A DNA stretch of 64,000 bases from Roseovarius sp. S88 (GTDB lineage Bacteria; Pseudomonadota; Alphaproteobacteria; Rhodobacterales; Rhodobacteraceae): contig NZ_CP146069.1 of assembly GCF_037023735.1 (NCBI RefSeq), positions 1,591,501 to 1,655,500 of the forward strand. Direction: 5' to 3'. Both the position numbers and the translations under genes were made by a program. Shown piece after piece: positions 55,233 to 64,000 of this stretch. The notes beneath the pieces were generated by a model. That model was not told the origin of the DNA, made no database searches, and saw only the letters and a program-made list of their open reading frames with translations. Numbering within the stretch: position 1 is the first letter of the stretch; each line of letters starts with the position of its first letter.

Positions 55233-55756
55233 AGCGACTTCTTTACCTTCCGGTTCTGCTTGCAATCAGCTGTCTATTAGCAGCGCTCTACGGCGCGGTG
55301 CACAATCAGCTATCCTACACGGTGGCACCAGGATATTTCCACGAATTCAAGTTCCTGCAATTCCAGTTTCCGGCAGAGGCCTGGACACGGGCAGGGGCGT
55401 CGTGGATCGGAGTTCTTGCCAGTTGGTGGATAGGGCTGATCCTTGGCCTGCCCATCTACATCGCGGCCCTGTTCATCAAAGACGACCGCGCTTTTGTGCG
55501 AGCGTTTCTGACCGCGGCTGTCATCGTGGTCTGTGTGACGCTCCTGATCGGGCTGGGCGCTTTGGCTGTGGCTTACGCAACCTTCACGCCGGACAACTTG
55601 CCTTGGTTCATGGAGGGCTGGGACGTTAGCAATCCGGTTGCCTTTGCGCGTGCGGGGCAAATGCACAATTTCAGTTACCTGGGCGGTTTGATCGGCACTG
55701 TGGTTGGATTGTTCTGGGTGATCCGCACTGCGTGGCGTTCACGCCGCGCTGCTTAA
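55229..55756 (+). CDS. Hypothetical inner-membrane protein, four helices
   Basis: The 175-residue protein has four likely transmembrane helices: residues 5-24, 58-82, 92-118 and 155-170. ATG at 55229 overlaps the previous TGA by 4 bases. I recognise no family. Its stop overlaps the end of the convergent DUF1289 gene by 4 bases. Confidence 0.7.
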   Translation: MKRLLYLPVLLAISCLLAALYGAVHNQLSYTVAPGYFHEFKFLQFQFPAEAWTRAGASWIGVLASWWIGLILGLPIYIAALFIKDDRAFVRAFLTAAVIVVCVTLLIGLGALAVAYATFTPDNLPWFMEGWDVSNPVAFARAGQMHNFSYLGGLIGTVVGLFWVIRTAWRSRRAA

Positions 55757-55992
55757 CCGCGCTTCAATCGTGCCGAGCGTCCGCCGCGACGCTTGCGCAG
55801 TAAAGACGCACGATCAGGCAGGGCCTCCATGATTTCGCGTCGGTCCTCGCGGGACATCTTGGACCACTGGCTGATCTCGTCAATCGTGCGAAAACACCCC
55901 GTACAAATCCGCGCCTCGGGATGCACCACGCAAATGCGCACGCAAGGCGACTCGATCTCGTCGCGTGTCCAGACTGGCGTGTTGTCGTTCAC
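55753..55992 (-). CDS. DUF1289 small Cys-containing protein
   Basis: The 79-residue protein has the DUF1289 Cys pattern SPCVRICVVHPEARICTGC, where four Cys probably bind a metal. The C-terminus is basic (RKRRGGRSARLKRG), so nucleic-acid contact is plausible. Its start overlaps the ruvX stop by one base. Confidence 0.85.
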   Translation of the reverse strand: MNDNTPVWTRDEIESPCVRICVVHPEARICTGCFRTIDEISQWSKMSREDRREIMEALPDRASLLRKRRGGRSARLKRG

Positions 55993-56468
55993 TACGGTTG
56001 GTCCTTCAGATGGCGCAAGCGATCCAGCGCTCCTTGCAGAATATACGCAGCCGCCACCGCATCGATCACCTCAGAGCGACGCTTTCGGGTCAAATCTGCC
56101 TCAAGCAGTGCCCTTTCTGCCGCAACCGTGGAAAGGCGTTCATCCCAGTAGGTGATGGGAATCTCTGTCAATTTTGCCAAATTCTGCGCAAATGATCGCG
56201 TGGATTGCGCGCGTGGACCTTCCGATCCATCCATATTGCGGGGCAAACCCAGAACAATGCCTGCCGCCTCACGATCCGTTGCGTACTCCAAAAGCCGGGT
56301 TGCGTCCTGCATGAATTTGGTTCGTTTCACAGTTTCAAGCGGGGTCGCGGTGCTCAAAAGCGCATCTGAGGCCGCCACGCCAATTGTTTTGGTGCCCAGA
56401 TCCAACCCAATCAACGGCCGCATGCCGGGCAGGGCAGAGGCAAACTCGGCGATGTCATCAATGATCAT
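55992..56468 (-). CDS. ruvX: Holliday junction resolvase-like YqgF/RuvX
   Basis: The 158-residue RNase H-fold protein has motif I GLDLGTKTIGVAASD, GIVLGLP, the acidic DERLST and a final EVIDAVAAA. These acidic residues bind the metal in YqgF-type nucleases, linked to rRNA 5' processing or Holliday junction cleavage. ATG at 56468 overlaps the ccmI stop (ATGA). The longer open frame upstream is a shadow of ccmI. Confidence 0.9.
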   Translation of the reverse strand: MIIDDIAEFASALPGMRPLIGLDLGTKTIGVAASDALLSTATPLETVKRTKFMQDATRLLEYATDREAAGIVLGLPRNMDGSEGPRAQSTRSFAQNLAKLTEIPITYWDERLSTVAAERALLEADLTRKRRSEVIDAVAAAYILQGALDRLRHLKDQP

Positions 56469-57694
56469 TCCGCGAACCCGGCTTCCTTGGCCGCGTTTTC
56501 CATGATCTCCAGGTTCTCGGGGTCCCCTGCAAACGCCTCCCGCGCGCGGGCCAGGACATCCCGGATCTCGTCCTCGTCCCCCAGCACGGCATAGGCGTTT
56601 ATCAAGCGCGCCCATTCGCCGGGTGTGCCGCCTTCTTCACGGATGCGTTCATCAAGCCCCGCAACCATGCTGCGGATCATGCCTTCGCGTTCTTCGGGTG
56701 TCATGTCGCGCGCCGCCGTCATATCGGCCAGGGTTGGCCCCGAACGGCGGTTTTCATCCAGCAGCTGATATCGGGCGATACCCGCGCGCCAGGCCAGCTC
56801 TTCGATCTGACCCCGAATAAGTGGCACCCAAGGCGCGTCAGACGTGCTTTCCCTCAAAAGCGCGTCCCAGGTGCGAAACGCCATATCAGGCCGATCCACC
56901 TGCATCAGGTAGAGCCCCATATAGTAGCGCGCGCGCGGCTCTTGAGGATTGCGGTCGAGCGCCTCGCGCAGGGCTATTTCAGCCTCAGCTGAGACAAACC
57001 CGCCACCCGATGAAATCATCATATCGGCCAATTCGGCAAAATCCTCAGCCGTCGCAGCGTCGCCTTTCAACTCGATAAGCTTGGTCTGTGCCGCATGCGC
57101 TGCCGGAAGATTGCCGATCGATGCCTCGGTACGCGCCAAAAGCTGCAGACCGCGCATGTCATCGGGCCGGTTTTCGACCGTGTCGCGCAGGCGCGTGATG
57201 AGCGCCTGATAATCTTCCGGAATGTCCTCAGTGATCTCAAATTCCGGCAAAACCTCTTCAAGCTCGGCCTGTGAAGGGCGGTTGGCGCGTGCCTCATTTG
57301 AGGTCGCCAGACGCAATTGCAATGGCAGGTCTTCGTATCCCGGCACACCCATCCGCGCATAAAGCGCTCCGGCACCGCCGACGACAGCAACAGCTGCCGC
57401 CAGGATTGCAATGCGAAGGCCAAGGGGCTGTTTACCACCTGTTGCTTCGGTTGCCTGCAACTGAGCATCCGCAGCCAGAATGCGACGTGATACCTCGGCA
57501 CGAATACGTTCGGCGTCTTCCTCGGCAATAACACCCCTCGCCAGATCGCGATCCACTTCTTTGAGCTGATCGCGATAGACCTTCAAATCATAAGCAGCAG
57601 GCGGTTCATCCCCGGCCTGGCCCTTAAGCCCGAAAAGCCCAAGAACAAACGCACACAAAAGCGCCAACCCACCTGCTATAGCCCAGAAAATCAT
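56465..57694 (-). CDS. ccmI: Cytochrome c biogenesis protein CcmI
   Basis: The 409-residue protein has two N-terminal helices (about 2-24 and 90-109) separated by a cytoplasmic loop with a leucine-rich heptad stretch, then TPR repeats in the periplasmic domain (about 150-400). CcmI presents apocytochrome to the haem ligation machinery. No other ccm gene is nearby, as is frequent when ccmI is split from the cluster. Confidence 0.88.
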   Translation of the reverse strand: MIFWAIAGGLALLCAFVLGLFGLKGQAGDEPPAAYDLKVYRDQLKEVDRDLARGVIAEEDAERIRAEVSRRILAADAQLQATEATGGKQPLGLRIAILAAAVAVVGGAGALYARMGVPGYEDLPLQLRLATSNEARANRPSQAELEEVLPEFEITEDIPEDYQALITRLRDTVENRPDDMRGLQLLARTEASIGNLPAAHAAQTKLIELKGDAATAEDFAELADMMISSGGGFVSAEAEIALREALDRNPQEPRARYYMGLYLMQVDRPDMAFRTWDALLRESTSDAPWVPLIRGQIEELAWRAGIARYQLLDENRRSGPTLADMTAARDMTPEEREGMIRSMVAGLDERIREEGGTPGEWARLINAYAVLGDEDEIRDVLARAREAFAGDPENLEIMENAAKEAGFAE

Positions 57695-57831
57695 GCTATT
57701 TCCTCACTTGAGCTTCATTTAACCACCGATCCCGTGGAGCAAAAGGGGCAAGTGGTCACAATCTGCGTGCAAAACGCTTTAGCGAATGTCGCAAATTGTC
57801 GCCTTGATGCCGCGCTGGGTATCCACAAAAA

Positions 57832-57859
57832 TTGACCAGTGTCGCATATCCACGACAAT
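57832..57859 (+). promoter_or_regulatory. Candidate promoter of the sox operon
   Basis: TTGACC (57832-57837) and GACAAT (57854-57859) are 16 bases apart and lie 42 bases upstream of the soxB ATG. The match to sigma-70 is fair, and it is the best candidate in the 207-base gap. Confidence 0.4.
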
Positions 57860-57901
57860 ACGCAGTGAACGCGAATCCGCGCAGAGCTTCGGAGGCCCCG
57901 C

Positions 57902-59146
57902 ATGAAACGTTATTCCGCCTTTGCCATTGCCCGTGAGGCGTTGAGCCATCACATGGGTTGGGAACGGGCATGGGCGTCGCCCGAGCCGAAGAAAAAGTAT
58001 GATGCAATCATCATCGGTGCAGGTGGGCATGGTCTGGCGACGGCCTACTACCTCGGCAAGAACCATGGTTTGACCAATGTCGCAATCCTTGAAAAAGGCT
58101 GGCTTGGGGGCGGTAACACAGGCCGCAACACCACGATCATTCGCTCGAACTATCTTCAGGACCCCTCAGCCGCGATTTATGAGAAGTCCCGCAGTCTCTA
58201 TGAAACGCTGAGCCAGGATTTGAACTACAACGTCATGTTCAGCCCGCGTGGCGTGATCATGCTCGCCCAAACCCAACACGAGGTGCGTGGCTATGAGCGC
58301 ACGGCTCATGCCAATGCGTTACAAGGTGTGAAAACAGAGTTCATCTCTCCCAGCCGCGTGAAAGAACTGTGTCCGATCATGAACATCGACGGCCCGCGTT
58401 ACCCGGTGCTGGGCGGCTTGTGGCAGGCGCGTGGGGGCACTGCCCGCCATGACGCGGTGGCCTGGGGCTATGCGAGGGCCTGTTCGGCCATGGGTATGGA
58501 CGTGATCCAGAAATGCGAAGTAACCGGCATCCGTTCTGAGGGTGGCAAGGTCAAAGGGGTCACCACCAACCGAGGCGACATTGACTGTGATAAGCTTGGC
58601 ATCGTGGTGGCCGGTCACTCCGGACATCTGGCCGATATGGCGGGCTTCCGGCTTCCGATTGAATCGGTCGCACTTCAGGCGCTTGTATCTGAGCCGATCA
58701 AGCCCTGTATGGACGTGGTTGTTATGGCAAACACCGTGCATGGCTACATGAGCCAGTCTGACAAAGGCGAGATGGTCATTGGCGGCGGCACCGATGGCTA
58801 CAACAACTTCACGCAGCGCGGCTCGTTCCATCACATCGAGGAAACCGTGCGCGCTCTTGTGGAAACCTTCCCGATGATCGCACGGCTCAAGATGCTGCGC
58901 CAATGGGGCGGGATCGTTGACGTGACCGGAGACCGCTCTCCGATCCTGTCAAAAGCACCTCTGGAGAACTGCTTTATCAACTGCGGCTGGGGCACCGGCG
59001 GGTTCAAGGCCATCCCCGGAAGCGGTTGGGGCTTTGCTGAACTCATGGCCAAAGGATATTCGCCGCTGACCGCAGAATTTGGCCTCGACCGGTTCTATGA
59101 GGGCCGTTTCATCGACGAATCCGTAGCAGCGGGTGTGGCACATTGA
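57902..59146 (+). CDS. soxB: Sarcosine oxidase beta subunit
   Basis: The 414-residue subunit has dinucleotide motif IIIGAGGHGLATAYYLG (about 36-52) and H183 in TARHDAVAWG, the probable covalent FMN His of heterotetrameric sarcosine oxidase. It oxidises sarcosine to glycine with transfer of the methyl carbon to tetrahydrofolate. A GGAGG site precedes the ATG. In this locus the order is soxB, a small membrane gene, soxD, soxA, soxG. Confidence 0.95.
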   Translation: MKRYSAFAIAREALSHHMGWERAWASPEPKKKYDAIIIGAGGHGLATAYYLGKNHGLTNVAILEKGWLGGGNTGRNTTIIRSNYLQDPSAAIYEKSRSLYETLSQDLNYNVMFSPRGVIMLAQTQHEVRGYERTAHANALQGVKTEFISPSRVKELCPIMNIDGPRYPVLGGLWQARGGTARHDAVAWGYARACSAMGMDVIQKCEVTGIRSEGGKVKGVTTNRGDIDCDKLGIVVAGHSGHLADMAGFRLPIESVALQALVSEPIKPCMDVVVMANTVHGYMSQSDKGEMVIGGGTDGYNNFTQRGSFHHIEETVRALVETFPMIARLKMLRQWGGIVDVTGDRSPILSKAPLENCFINCGWGTGGFKAIPGSGWGFAELMAKGYSPLTAEFGLDRFYEGRFIDESVAAGVAH

Positions 59147-59326
59147 TGACACATCGCGTTTTCCACAGGCCAATAGCGGTATCAGGTCCAAATCCGGCAA
59201 AGAAGCGCCGAACTCAGCTGTTCAAAAACGCGGGGATCGGCCCAAAACGGCCATTCAAAGGGGGTATTCTTCCATTCTTAACGCTCACGCACCAATTTGT
59301 ATGTCGAGCAGTTTGGAGAGTACCGA

Positions 59327-59614
59327 ATGTCCGATTACGATCAGTGGCGGCAGAACCAGAATTACAGCCCCAAACCGTCCGGCGATGACGGTGGTGCAGC
59401 GCTGTTCTGGGTTTTGGTCGTTGTTGTCGCGTTGGGCGTGTTCGTCTTTGCAAACTTTGTCACCGGCTCTGTGCGCGGAGAGTTGTCCGCCCCACCAGTT
59501 GCCGAACCTGTTGCTCAACCGACATCCGTGGCCGAAGGGGACGCAGAACCGGCCAAGCCGGCAAAAGAACCGCTGTCTTTCGGCACCAAAGCGACGTTTA
59601 CGTCGAGCGACTGA
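59327..59614 (+). CDS. Small single-helix membrane protein inside the sox operon
   Basis: The 95-residue protein has an acidic N-terminus, one helix at about residues 25-46 (ALFWVLVVVVALGVFVFANF) and a Pro/Ala-rich C-terminus that would be periplasmic. ATG at 59327 is chosen for its GGAGAG ribosome site. I know no family for it. It splits the normally contiguous soxB and soxD genes. Confidence 0.72.
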   Translation: MSDYDQWRQNQNYSPKPSGDDGGAALFWVLVVVVALGVFVFANFVTGSVRGELSAPPVAEPVAQPTSVAEGDAEPAKPAKEPLSFGTKATFTSSD

Positions 59615-59639
59615 TCCTGACATACTGAGATTTTTGAAC

Positions 59640-59660
59640 GGCGGTCCCGCTTGGGCCGCC
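59640..59660 (+). repeat. Hairpin between the small membrane gene and soxD
   Basis: GGCGGTCC (59640-59647) and GGGCCGCC (59653-59660) pair with one G-U wobble around a 5-base loop. Only a weak T-rich stretch follows, so it is a poor terminator, perhaps a partial one before soxDAG. Confidence 0.4.
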
Positions 59661-59725
59661 TTGATCCCGTTTGTGATCCTATTGCGTGGTCTCACGGGGC
59701 GTGAAGCCTGTGAAGGGAGCCTGCC

Positions 59726-60055
59726 ATGCTGATCCTTGAGTGCCCGTGCTGCGGCGTGGCGGGTGAAGAAACCGAATTTGCAGGCGGCGGCGAGGCGCAT
59801 CTCAAGCGTTTTGGCCCCGGCTCCAGCGATGATGAGTTCCACACCTATCTTTTCGCCAAGGAAAACCCCAAAGGCGTGCATTTCGAACGCTGGCGGCATG
59901 CCAATGGCTGTGGCAAGTGGTTTCTGGCGGCGCGCAACACCATGACGCTCGAAGTCTACGGCACCTATTCCGCCCAGACCACTGAGCCGCCGCAAAAGAT
60001 CAAAGACAAAATCTCGGCCAAGGTGCCGGGCTGGAGCTGGAGGGAGTTCTCATGA
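59726..60055 (+). CDS. soxD: Sarcosine oxidase delta subunit
   Basis: The 109-residue subunit has Zn ligands in CPCCG (C6, C8, C9) and the HANGCGKWF segment near the middle. Delta subunits are about 90-110 residues and complete the alpha-beta-gamma-delta complex. Its stop overlaps the soxA start by 4 bases. Confidence 0.93.
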   Translation: MLILECPCCGVAGEETEFAGGGEAHLKRFGPGSSDDEFHTYLFAKENPKGVHFERWRHANGCGKWFLAARNTMTLEVYGTYSAQTTEPPQKIKDKISAKVPGWSWREFS

Positions 60056-63000
60056 GCACGCGTCTGGCAACAGGCGGGCGTCTGGTCAACAAGGCACGCG
60101 CGCTGGAATTTACCTTTAACGGCAAGCGCTTGCGCGGGTTTGAGGGCGACACGTTGGCCTCGGCATTGCTCGCCAATGATCAGATGCTTGTGGGCCGGTC
60201 ATTCAAATACCACCGTCCGCGCGGCATTGTGGCTTCAGGCGCAGAAGAGCCCAACGCGCTGGTCAATATGGGCCGCGACGAGACGTTCGAGCCAAATCAA
60301 CGCGCCACAACAACCGAGCTTTTCGACGGTCTGCGCGCCACATCGCAAAATCACTTCCCAAGCCTGGAATTCGACGTCGGCGCGATCAACAGCAAGCTGG
60401 CGCGGTTTTTGCCCGCAGGCTTCTACTACAAGATGTTCATCCATCCCCGTCCGCTCTGGAAGCATGTCTATGAGCCGTTCATTCGCAAGTCGGCGGGTCT
60501 GGGCAAAGCCCCACGCGACCGCGATCAGGACAAGTATGAACATCTCTATGCGTTCTACGATGTTGTTGTGATCGGTGGCGGCATTGCCGGGCTTCTGGCC
60601 GCCAAAGCGGCAGGCGAGGCGGGCGTCAAGGTACTCTTGATGGAGCAGACCGCCCATTGGGGCGGGCGTGCGATGGTTGACACCGGAACTGTCAACCAAA
60701 TGCCTGTGGATAAGTTCGTGGACGAAACCGTTTCCGAACTGGCAACAATGTCTAATGTGACAATGCGCCTGCGCATGATGGGGGCGGGTGTTTATGACCA
60801 CGGATATCTGCTTGGATATGAACGGGTTAGCGACCATGCTCCAAGCAAAAACACACCGCGTCACCGTCTTTGGCGCATCCGGGCAAAACAGATTGTCACC
60901 GCCACGGGGGCAATCGAACGTCCATTGAGTTTCGCAGGCAATGATATCCCCGGTGTTATGCTAGCCTCTGCGGTACGTGACTATGCAGTGAATTACGGTG
61001 TGTCTATTGGAGATCGCACTGTTGTTGTGACCAACAATGATGACGCCTACCAAACCGCGATTGCGATGAAAAACGCAGGGTTGGACGTGCCGTTGATCCT
61101 CGATGCCCGTGCCGCAGGTGGCGGCGCGCTGGCGGACAAGGCACGAAGCCTAGGCATCCGTGTTGAAAATGGCAAAGCCATTGCCAAGGTCAAAGGCGGC
61201 AAACGGGTCACGGGCGTTGCGGTCTGCGCCCAAGCGGGCGAGGGCACACCGCTTGAAGAAGTGGCCTGCGATCTGGTTGCCATGTCAGGCGGCTGGTCGC
61301 CTGTGGTGCATCTGTGGTCCCATTGCGGCGGCAAGCTGATTTGGGACGACGCGCAGGCAATGTTCCGCCCTGACCCCGAGAAAGCCCCGACAGGCGCCCA
61401 AGGCGAAGGATTTGTGTCCGTGGCGGGATCAGCAAACGGTGCGATGCATCTTGCGGACATTGTCACCGACGCGATTAACGCTGGCCAAGCCGCAGCCAAA
61501 GCAACTGGCGGCAAACCCAAACGGATCAAAACGCCTGAGGCCGACAGCCCAAAGATGGCAGCGATGGAACCCATCTGGCTGATGCCGCAGGGGGCCAATA
61601 TCAAGCTGCGCTCCAAGTCTTGGCTCGACTATCAGAACGACGTGAAGGTGTCTGATGTCCAACTGGCAGCACGCGAGGGGTTTGAAAGCGTCGAACATGC
61701 CAAGAGATACACCACTCTAGGTATGGCCACAGATCAAGGAAAGCTGAGCAATATCAATGGTCTTGCGATCCTTTCTGATGCGCTAAATCAACCTATTCCA
61801 CAGACTGGAACAACCACGTTCCGTCCGCCCTACACACCCATCTCAATGGCAGCGATTGCCGGTGAGGCCCGTGGTCCGATCTTTCAGCCGCTGCGCAGGA
61901 CACCCATGCATGACTGGCACGAGGAAAACGGCGCATATTGGGAGCCCGTGGGCCAGTGGCGGCGGCCCTATTGCTTCCGCAAGACACCGGGCGAAGATAT
62001 CGAAAGCGCCGTCAAGCGCGAGATCAACCAGACACGGTCAAGCTTGGGCCTTCTCGATGCCTCGACCCTGGGCAAACTCATTGTCAAAGGCCCAGACGCG
62101 GGCAAATTCCTCGACATGCTCTACACCAACATGATGAGCACGTTGAAACCTGGGCGCTGCCGCTATGGCTTGATGTGCAACGAAAACGGTTTCCTGACCG
62201 ATGACGGTGTGGTGGCGCGCATCGACGAGGACACGTTCCTCTGCCACACCACCACAGGCGGCGCCGACAGCATCCATGCGCATATGGAAGATTGGCTGCA
62301 ATGCGAATGGTGGGACTGGAAAGTCTATGTCGCCAACGTGACCGAGCAATATGCGCAAGTTGCGGTGGTTGGCCCAAATGCGCGCAAGGCTCTGGAAAAG
62401 TTGACGAAAGACGACCTCAGCGCCGAGACCATTCCATTCATGGCGTGGCAGGATATCCAGTTCGGTGACATCAACGCACGCGTCTACCGCATCTCCTTCT
62501 CGGGTGAGCTGAGCTATGAGATTGCGGTGCCTGCCTCTCAGGGTCGTGCGTTCTGGGATCAACTTCTGAAGGCAGGAGCCGAGTTTGATGTCATGCCTTA
62601 CGGCACCGAGGCGCTCCACGTGATGCGCGCCGAGAAGGGCTTCATCATGATCGGCGACGAAACCGACGGCACGGTCATCCCGCAGGACCTTGGCCTCGAC
62701 TGGGCTATTTCCAAGAAGAAAGAGGATTACCTCGGCAAACGCGCCCAAACCCGAAGCCACATGGCCGACCCAAACCGTTGGAAGCTGGTCGGGCTGGAAA
62801 CCGTCGATGGCTCTGTTCTGCCAGATGGAGCCTATTGCACGTCTGAGGGCACCAACGAGAACGGTCAGCGCAACGTGCAGGGGCGTGTGACCTCGACCTA
62901 CTATTCGCCAACGCTGGATCGTGGCATCGCCATGGGGCTGATCAAACACGGACCAGACCGCATGGGTGAATTGGTCGAATTCCCCAAGGTGGACGGCACC

Positions 63001-63066
63001 ATCGTCAAAGCCAAAATCGTGAATCCTGTGTTCTTTGATGCCGAAGGGGAGAAGCAAAATGTCTAG
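60052..63066 (+). CDS. soxA: Sarcosine oxidase alpha subunit
   Basis: The 1004-residue subunit begins with a 2Fe-2S-ferredoxin-like segment (about 1-100), then an FAD/NAD domain with VVVIGGGIAGLLAAKAAGEA at about 171-190. A GcvT domain follows, from about residue 630 to the end (PDAGKFLDMLYTNMMS, GELSYEIAVP). It binds NAD and transfers the methylene group to tetrahydrofolate. The length is standard. The stop overlaps the soxG start by 8 bases. Confidence 0.95.
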   Translation: MSTRLATGGRLVNKARALEFTFNGKRLRGFEGDTLASALLANDQMLVGRSFKYHRPRGIVASGAEEPNALVNMGRDETFEPNQRATTTELFDGLRATSQNHFPSLEFDVGAINSKLARFLPAGFYYKMFIHPRPLWKHVYEPFIRKSAGLGKAPRDRDQDKYEHLYAFYDVVVIGGGIAGLLAAKAAGEAGVKVLLMEQTAHWGGRAMVDTGTVNQMPVDKFVDETVSELATMSNVTMRLRMMGAGVYDHGYLLGYERVSDHAPSKNTPRHRLWRIRAKQIVTATGAIERPLSFAGNDIPGVMLASAVRDYAVNYGVSIGDRTVVVTNNDDAYQTAIAMKNAGLDVPLILDARAAGGGALADKARSLGIRVENGKAIAKVKGGKRVTGVAVCAQAGEGTPLEEVACDLVAMSGGWSPVVHLWSHCGGKLIWDDAQAMFRPDPEKAPTGAQGEGFVSVAGSANGAMHLADIVTDAINAGQAAAKATGGKPKRIKTPEADSPKMAAMEPIWLMPQGANIKLRSKSWLDYQNDVKVSDVQLAAREGFESVEHAKRYTTLGMATDQGKLSNINGLAILSDALNQPIPQTGTTTFRPPYTPISMAAIAGEARGPIFQPLRRTPMHDWHEENGAYWEPVGQWRRPYCFRKTPGEDIESAVKREINQTRSSLGLLDASTLGKLIVKGPDAGKFLDMLYTNMMSTLKPGRCRYGLMCNENGFLTDDGVVARIDEDTFLCHTTTGGADSIHAHMEDWLQCEWWDWKVYVANVTEQYAQVAVVGPNARKALEKLTKDDLSAETIPFMAWQDIQFGDINARVYRISFSGELSYEIAVPASQGRAFWDQLLKAGAEFDVMPYGTEALHVMRAEKGFIMIGDETDGTVIPQDLGLDWAISKKKEDYLGKRAQTRSHMADPNRWKLVGLETVDGSVLPDGAYCTSEGTNENGQRNVQGRVTSTYYSPTLDRGIAMGLIKHGPDRMGELVEFPKVDGTIVKAKIVNPVFFDAEGEKQNV

Positions 63067-63628
63067 CGCAGTCAGCGCCCTGCAAGGCGCAAAATTCGAT
63101 GGTTACGTGAAAGTTGAGGAAATGGGCCTGCGCGGGATGATCACGCTGCGCGGAGACGTTGCGTCGGCCAAAATGAAAAAGGCGGTGCTGGAGGCCACTG
63201 GCGCGAAGCTGCCCAAGCAGCGTGAGATCCTTCACGAAGGCGACAAGGCTGTCGCGTGGATGTCCCCCGATGAGCTCTTGGTGATGGTTCCCTATGCTGA
63301 GGTTGAGGCTACTTTAGGTGTTCTAGAAAAGACATTGAAGGGCCAACATTTTCTGGCAGCGAATGTATCCGATGCGCGGGCGATATTCAGCCTCGATGGC
63401 GACGCCGCGCGCGAGATCATCGCAAAGCTTTGCCCGGTTGACATGGCCACTGACGCCTTCGCCCCTGGCCAGATCCGCCGCACTCGCATGGCCCAGATCG
63501 CGGCCGCCTTCTGGATGACTTCTGAGACACGCATCGAAGTTGTCTGCTTCCGTTCGGTCGCGCAATACGCCTTTGACCTGCTCAAAGACGCAGCAGAACC
63601 GGGGGGTGAGGTGGGGGTTTTAACATAA
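63059..63628 (+). CDS. soxG: Sarcosine oxidase gamma subunit
   Basis: The 189-residue subunit has the SoxG pattern with RGMITLRGD near residue 24 and WMSPDELLVMVP. ATG at 63059 overlaps the soxA TAG by 8 bases; the longer in-frame start would lie within soxA. It ends the sox operon. Confidence 0.92.
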   Translation: MSSAVSALQGAKFDGYVKVEEMGLRGMITLRGDVASAKMKKAVLEATGAKLPKQREILHEGDKAVAWMSPDELLVMVPYAEVEATLGVLEKTLKGQHFLAANVSDARAIFSLDGDAAREIIAKLCPVDMATDAFAPGQIRRTRMAQIAAAFWMTSETRIEVVCFRSVAQYAFDLLKDAAEPGGEVGVLT

Positions 63629-63691
63629 GTCCGAAAGGTCATTGGCCGAAATCATCAGCTCTGCATATATAGCCGATCCGAGTATCTCCCC

Positions 63692-63718
63692 TTGACCTCG
63701 CCCTGCCTGCACTACCAT
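63692..63718 (+). promoter_or_regulatory. Candidate promoter of the superoxide dismutase gene
   Basis: TTGACC (63692-63697) and TACCAT (63713-63718) are 15 bases apart, short for sigma-70, and lie 40 bases upstream of the ATG. The evidence is modest. Confidence 0.33.
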
Positions 63719-63757
63719 GTAGGCGCAGAAACATCGCTAAACACTGAGGGGGCCCAA

Positions 63758-64000
63758 ATGGCTTTTGAACTTCCCGATCTTCCTTATGCACATGACGCGC
63801 TGGCCGGCAAAGGCATGTCGAAAGAGACGCTGGAATATCACCACGACCTGCACCACAAGGCCTATGTGGACAATGGCAACAGGCTGATTGCCGGGACCGA
63901 GTGGGACGGCAAATCGATGGAAGACATCATCACCGGCACCTATGACGCCAATGCCGTGGCGCAGAACGGTATTTTCAACAACATCAGCCAGCTTTGGAAC
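63758..64000 (+). CDS. Fe/Mn superoxide dismutase, N-terminal part (cut by window end)
   Basis: The 81 visible codons read MAFELPDLPYAHDAL, then EYHHDLHHKAYV with the first metal ligand H28, ending in FNNISQLWN just before the next ligand His. This is the N-terminal helical domain of Fe/Mn superoxide dismutase. A GAGGGGG ribosome site precedes the ATG. It continues beyond the window. Confidence 0.95.
   Translation, partial: MAFELPDLPYAHDALAGKGMSKETLEYHHDLHHKAYVDNGNRLIAGTEWDGKSMEDIITGTYDANAVAQNGIFNNISQLWN

Overview
The window looks like a marine Roseobacter-group (Rhodobacteraceae, Alphaproteobacteria) chromosome segment. Supporting this are a soxBDAG sarcosine oxidase operon, a choXWV choline uptake operon, a form II-type coxSLM cluster, three DddQ-family (DMSP lyase-like) cupins, several MR/MLE enolase-superfamily genes, Rieske and GcvT-type demethylases, and many ATGA start/stop overlaps. 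No CRISPR array, insertion sequence or prophage was seen. Functional names come from motif recognition only; no search was run.

Region 1 (1-12.6 kb, plus strand): a GcvT-fold methyltransferase-like gene, a CoxG-like gene, coxS-coxL-coxM of the AYRGAGR (form II) type, a DUF3179-like membrane protein and a LysR regulator, followed by choXWV and a choline-dehydrogenase-like GMC flavoprotein. Region 2 (12.8-14.5 kb): an AbiEii-type nucleotidyltransferase with a WYL-like C-terminus and no visible AbiEi partner, beside tRNA-Gly(TCC). Region 3 (14.5-24 kb): a DadA/PuuB-like amine oxidoreductase, a cupin, an SDR, an AbrB-family membrane protein, an IorAB-type molybdenum hydroxylase, an EamA transporter, and an ammonium transporter with a small membrane partner.

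Region 4 (24.3-38 kb) is the most unusual part. One long minus-strand run starts with a dimethylglycine/sarcosine dehydrogenase-like FAD-GcvT protein and an MDR oxidoreductase. It continues with three DddQ-family cupins interleaved with four MR/MLE enzymes and one nonsense-disrupted small cupin, and ends with a class III aminotransferase. Most neighbours overlap by 4 bases. Divergent from it are an RpiR regulator and a Rieske oxygenase. The layout suggests a pathway that epimerises, demethylates and cleaves a betaine- or sulfonium-type osmolyte. The substrate cannot be read from the sequence.

Region 5 (38-49.9 kb, plus strand): a small membrane protein, an Asp/Glu racemase-fold protein, a sulfotransferase, an aldehyde dehydrogenase, an FrhB-like iron-sulfur protein, an ADP-ribosylglycohydrolase, a PcaC-like/BKACE/PcaB-like trio, a porin with two tandem terminators, two tandem sulfotransferases (the first probably frameshifted near its end) and a secreted protein. 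Region 6 (49.9-57.7 kb): a livFGMH ABC transporter without a binding protein, a frameshifted dusA, a probable 2-oxoglutarate oxygenase, a membrane protein, a DUF1289 protein, ruvX and ccmI. Region 7 (57.9-64 kb): soxB, a small membrane gene, soxD, soxA and soxG, then the start of an Fe/Mn superoxide dismutase gene cut by the window edge.

The common theme is uptake and stepwise demethylation of methylated amines (choline, betaines, dimethylglycine, sarcosine), with ammonium, one-carbon and aldehyde handling around it.
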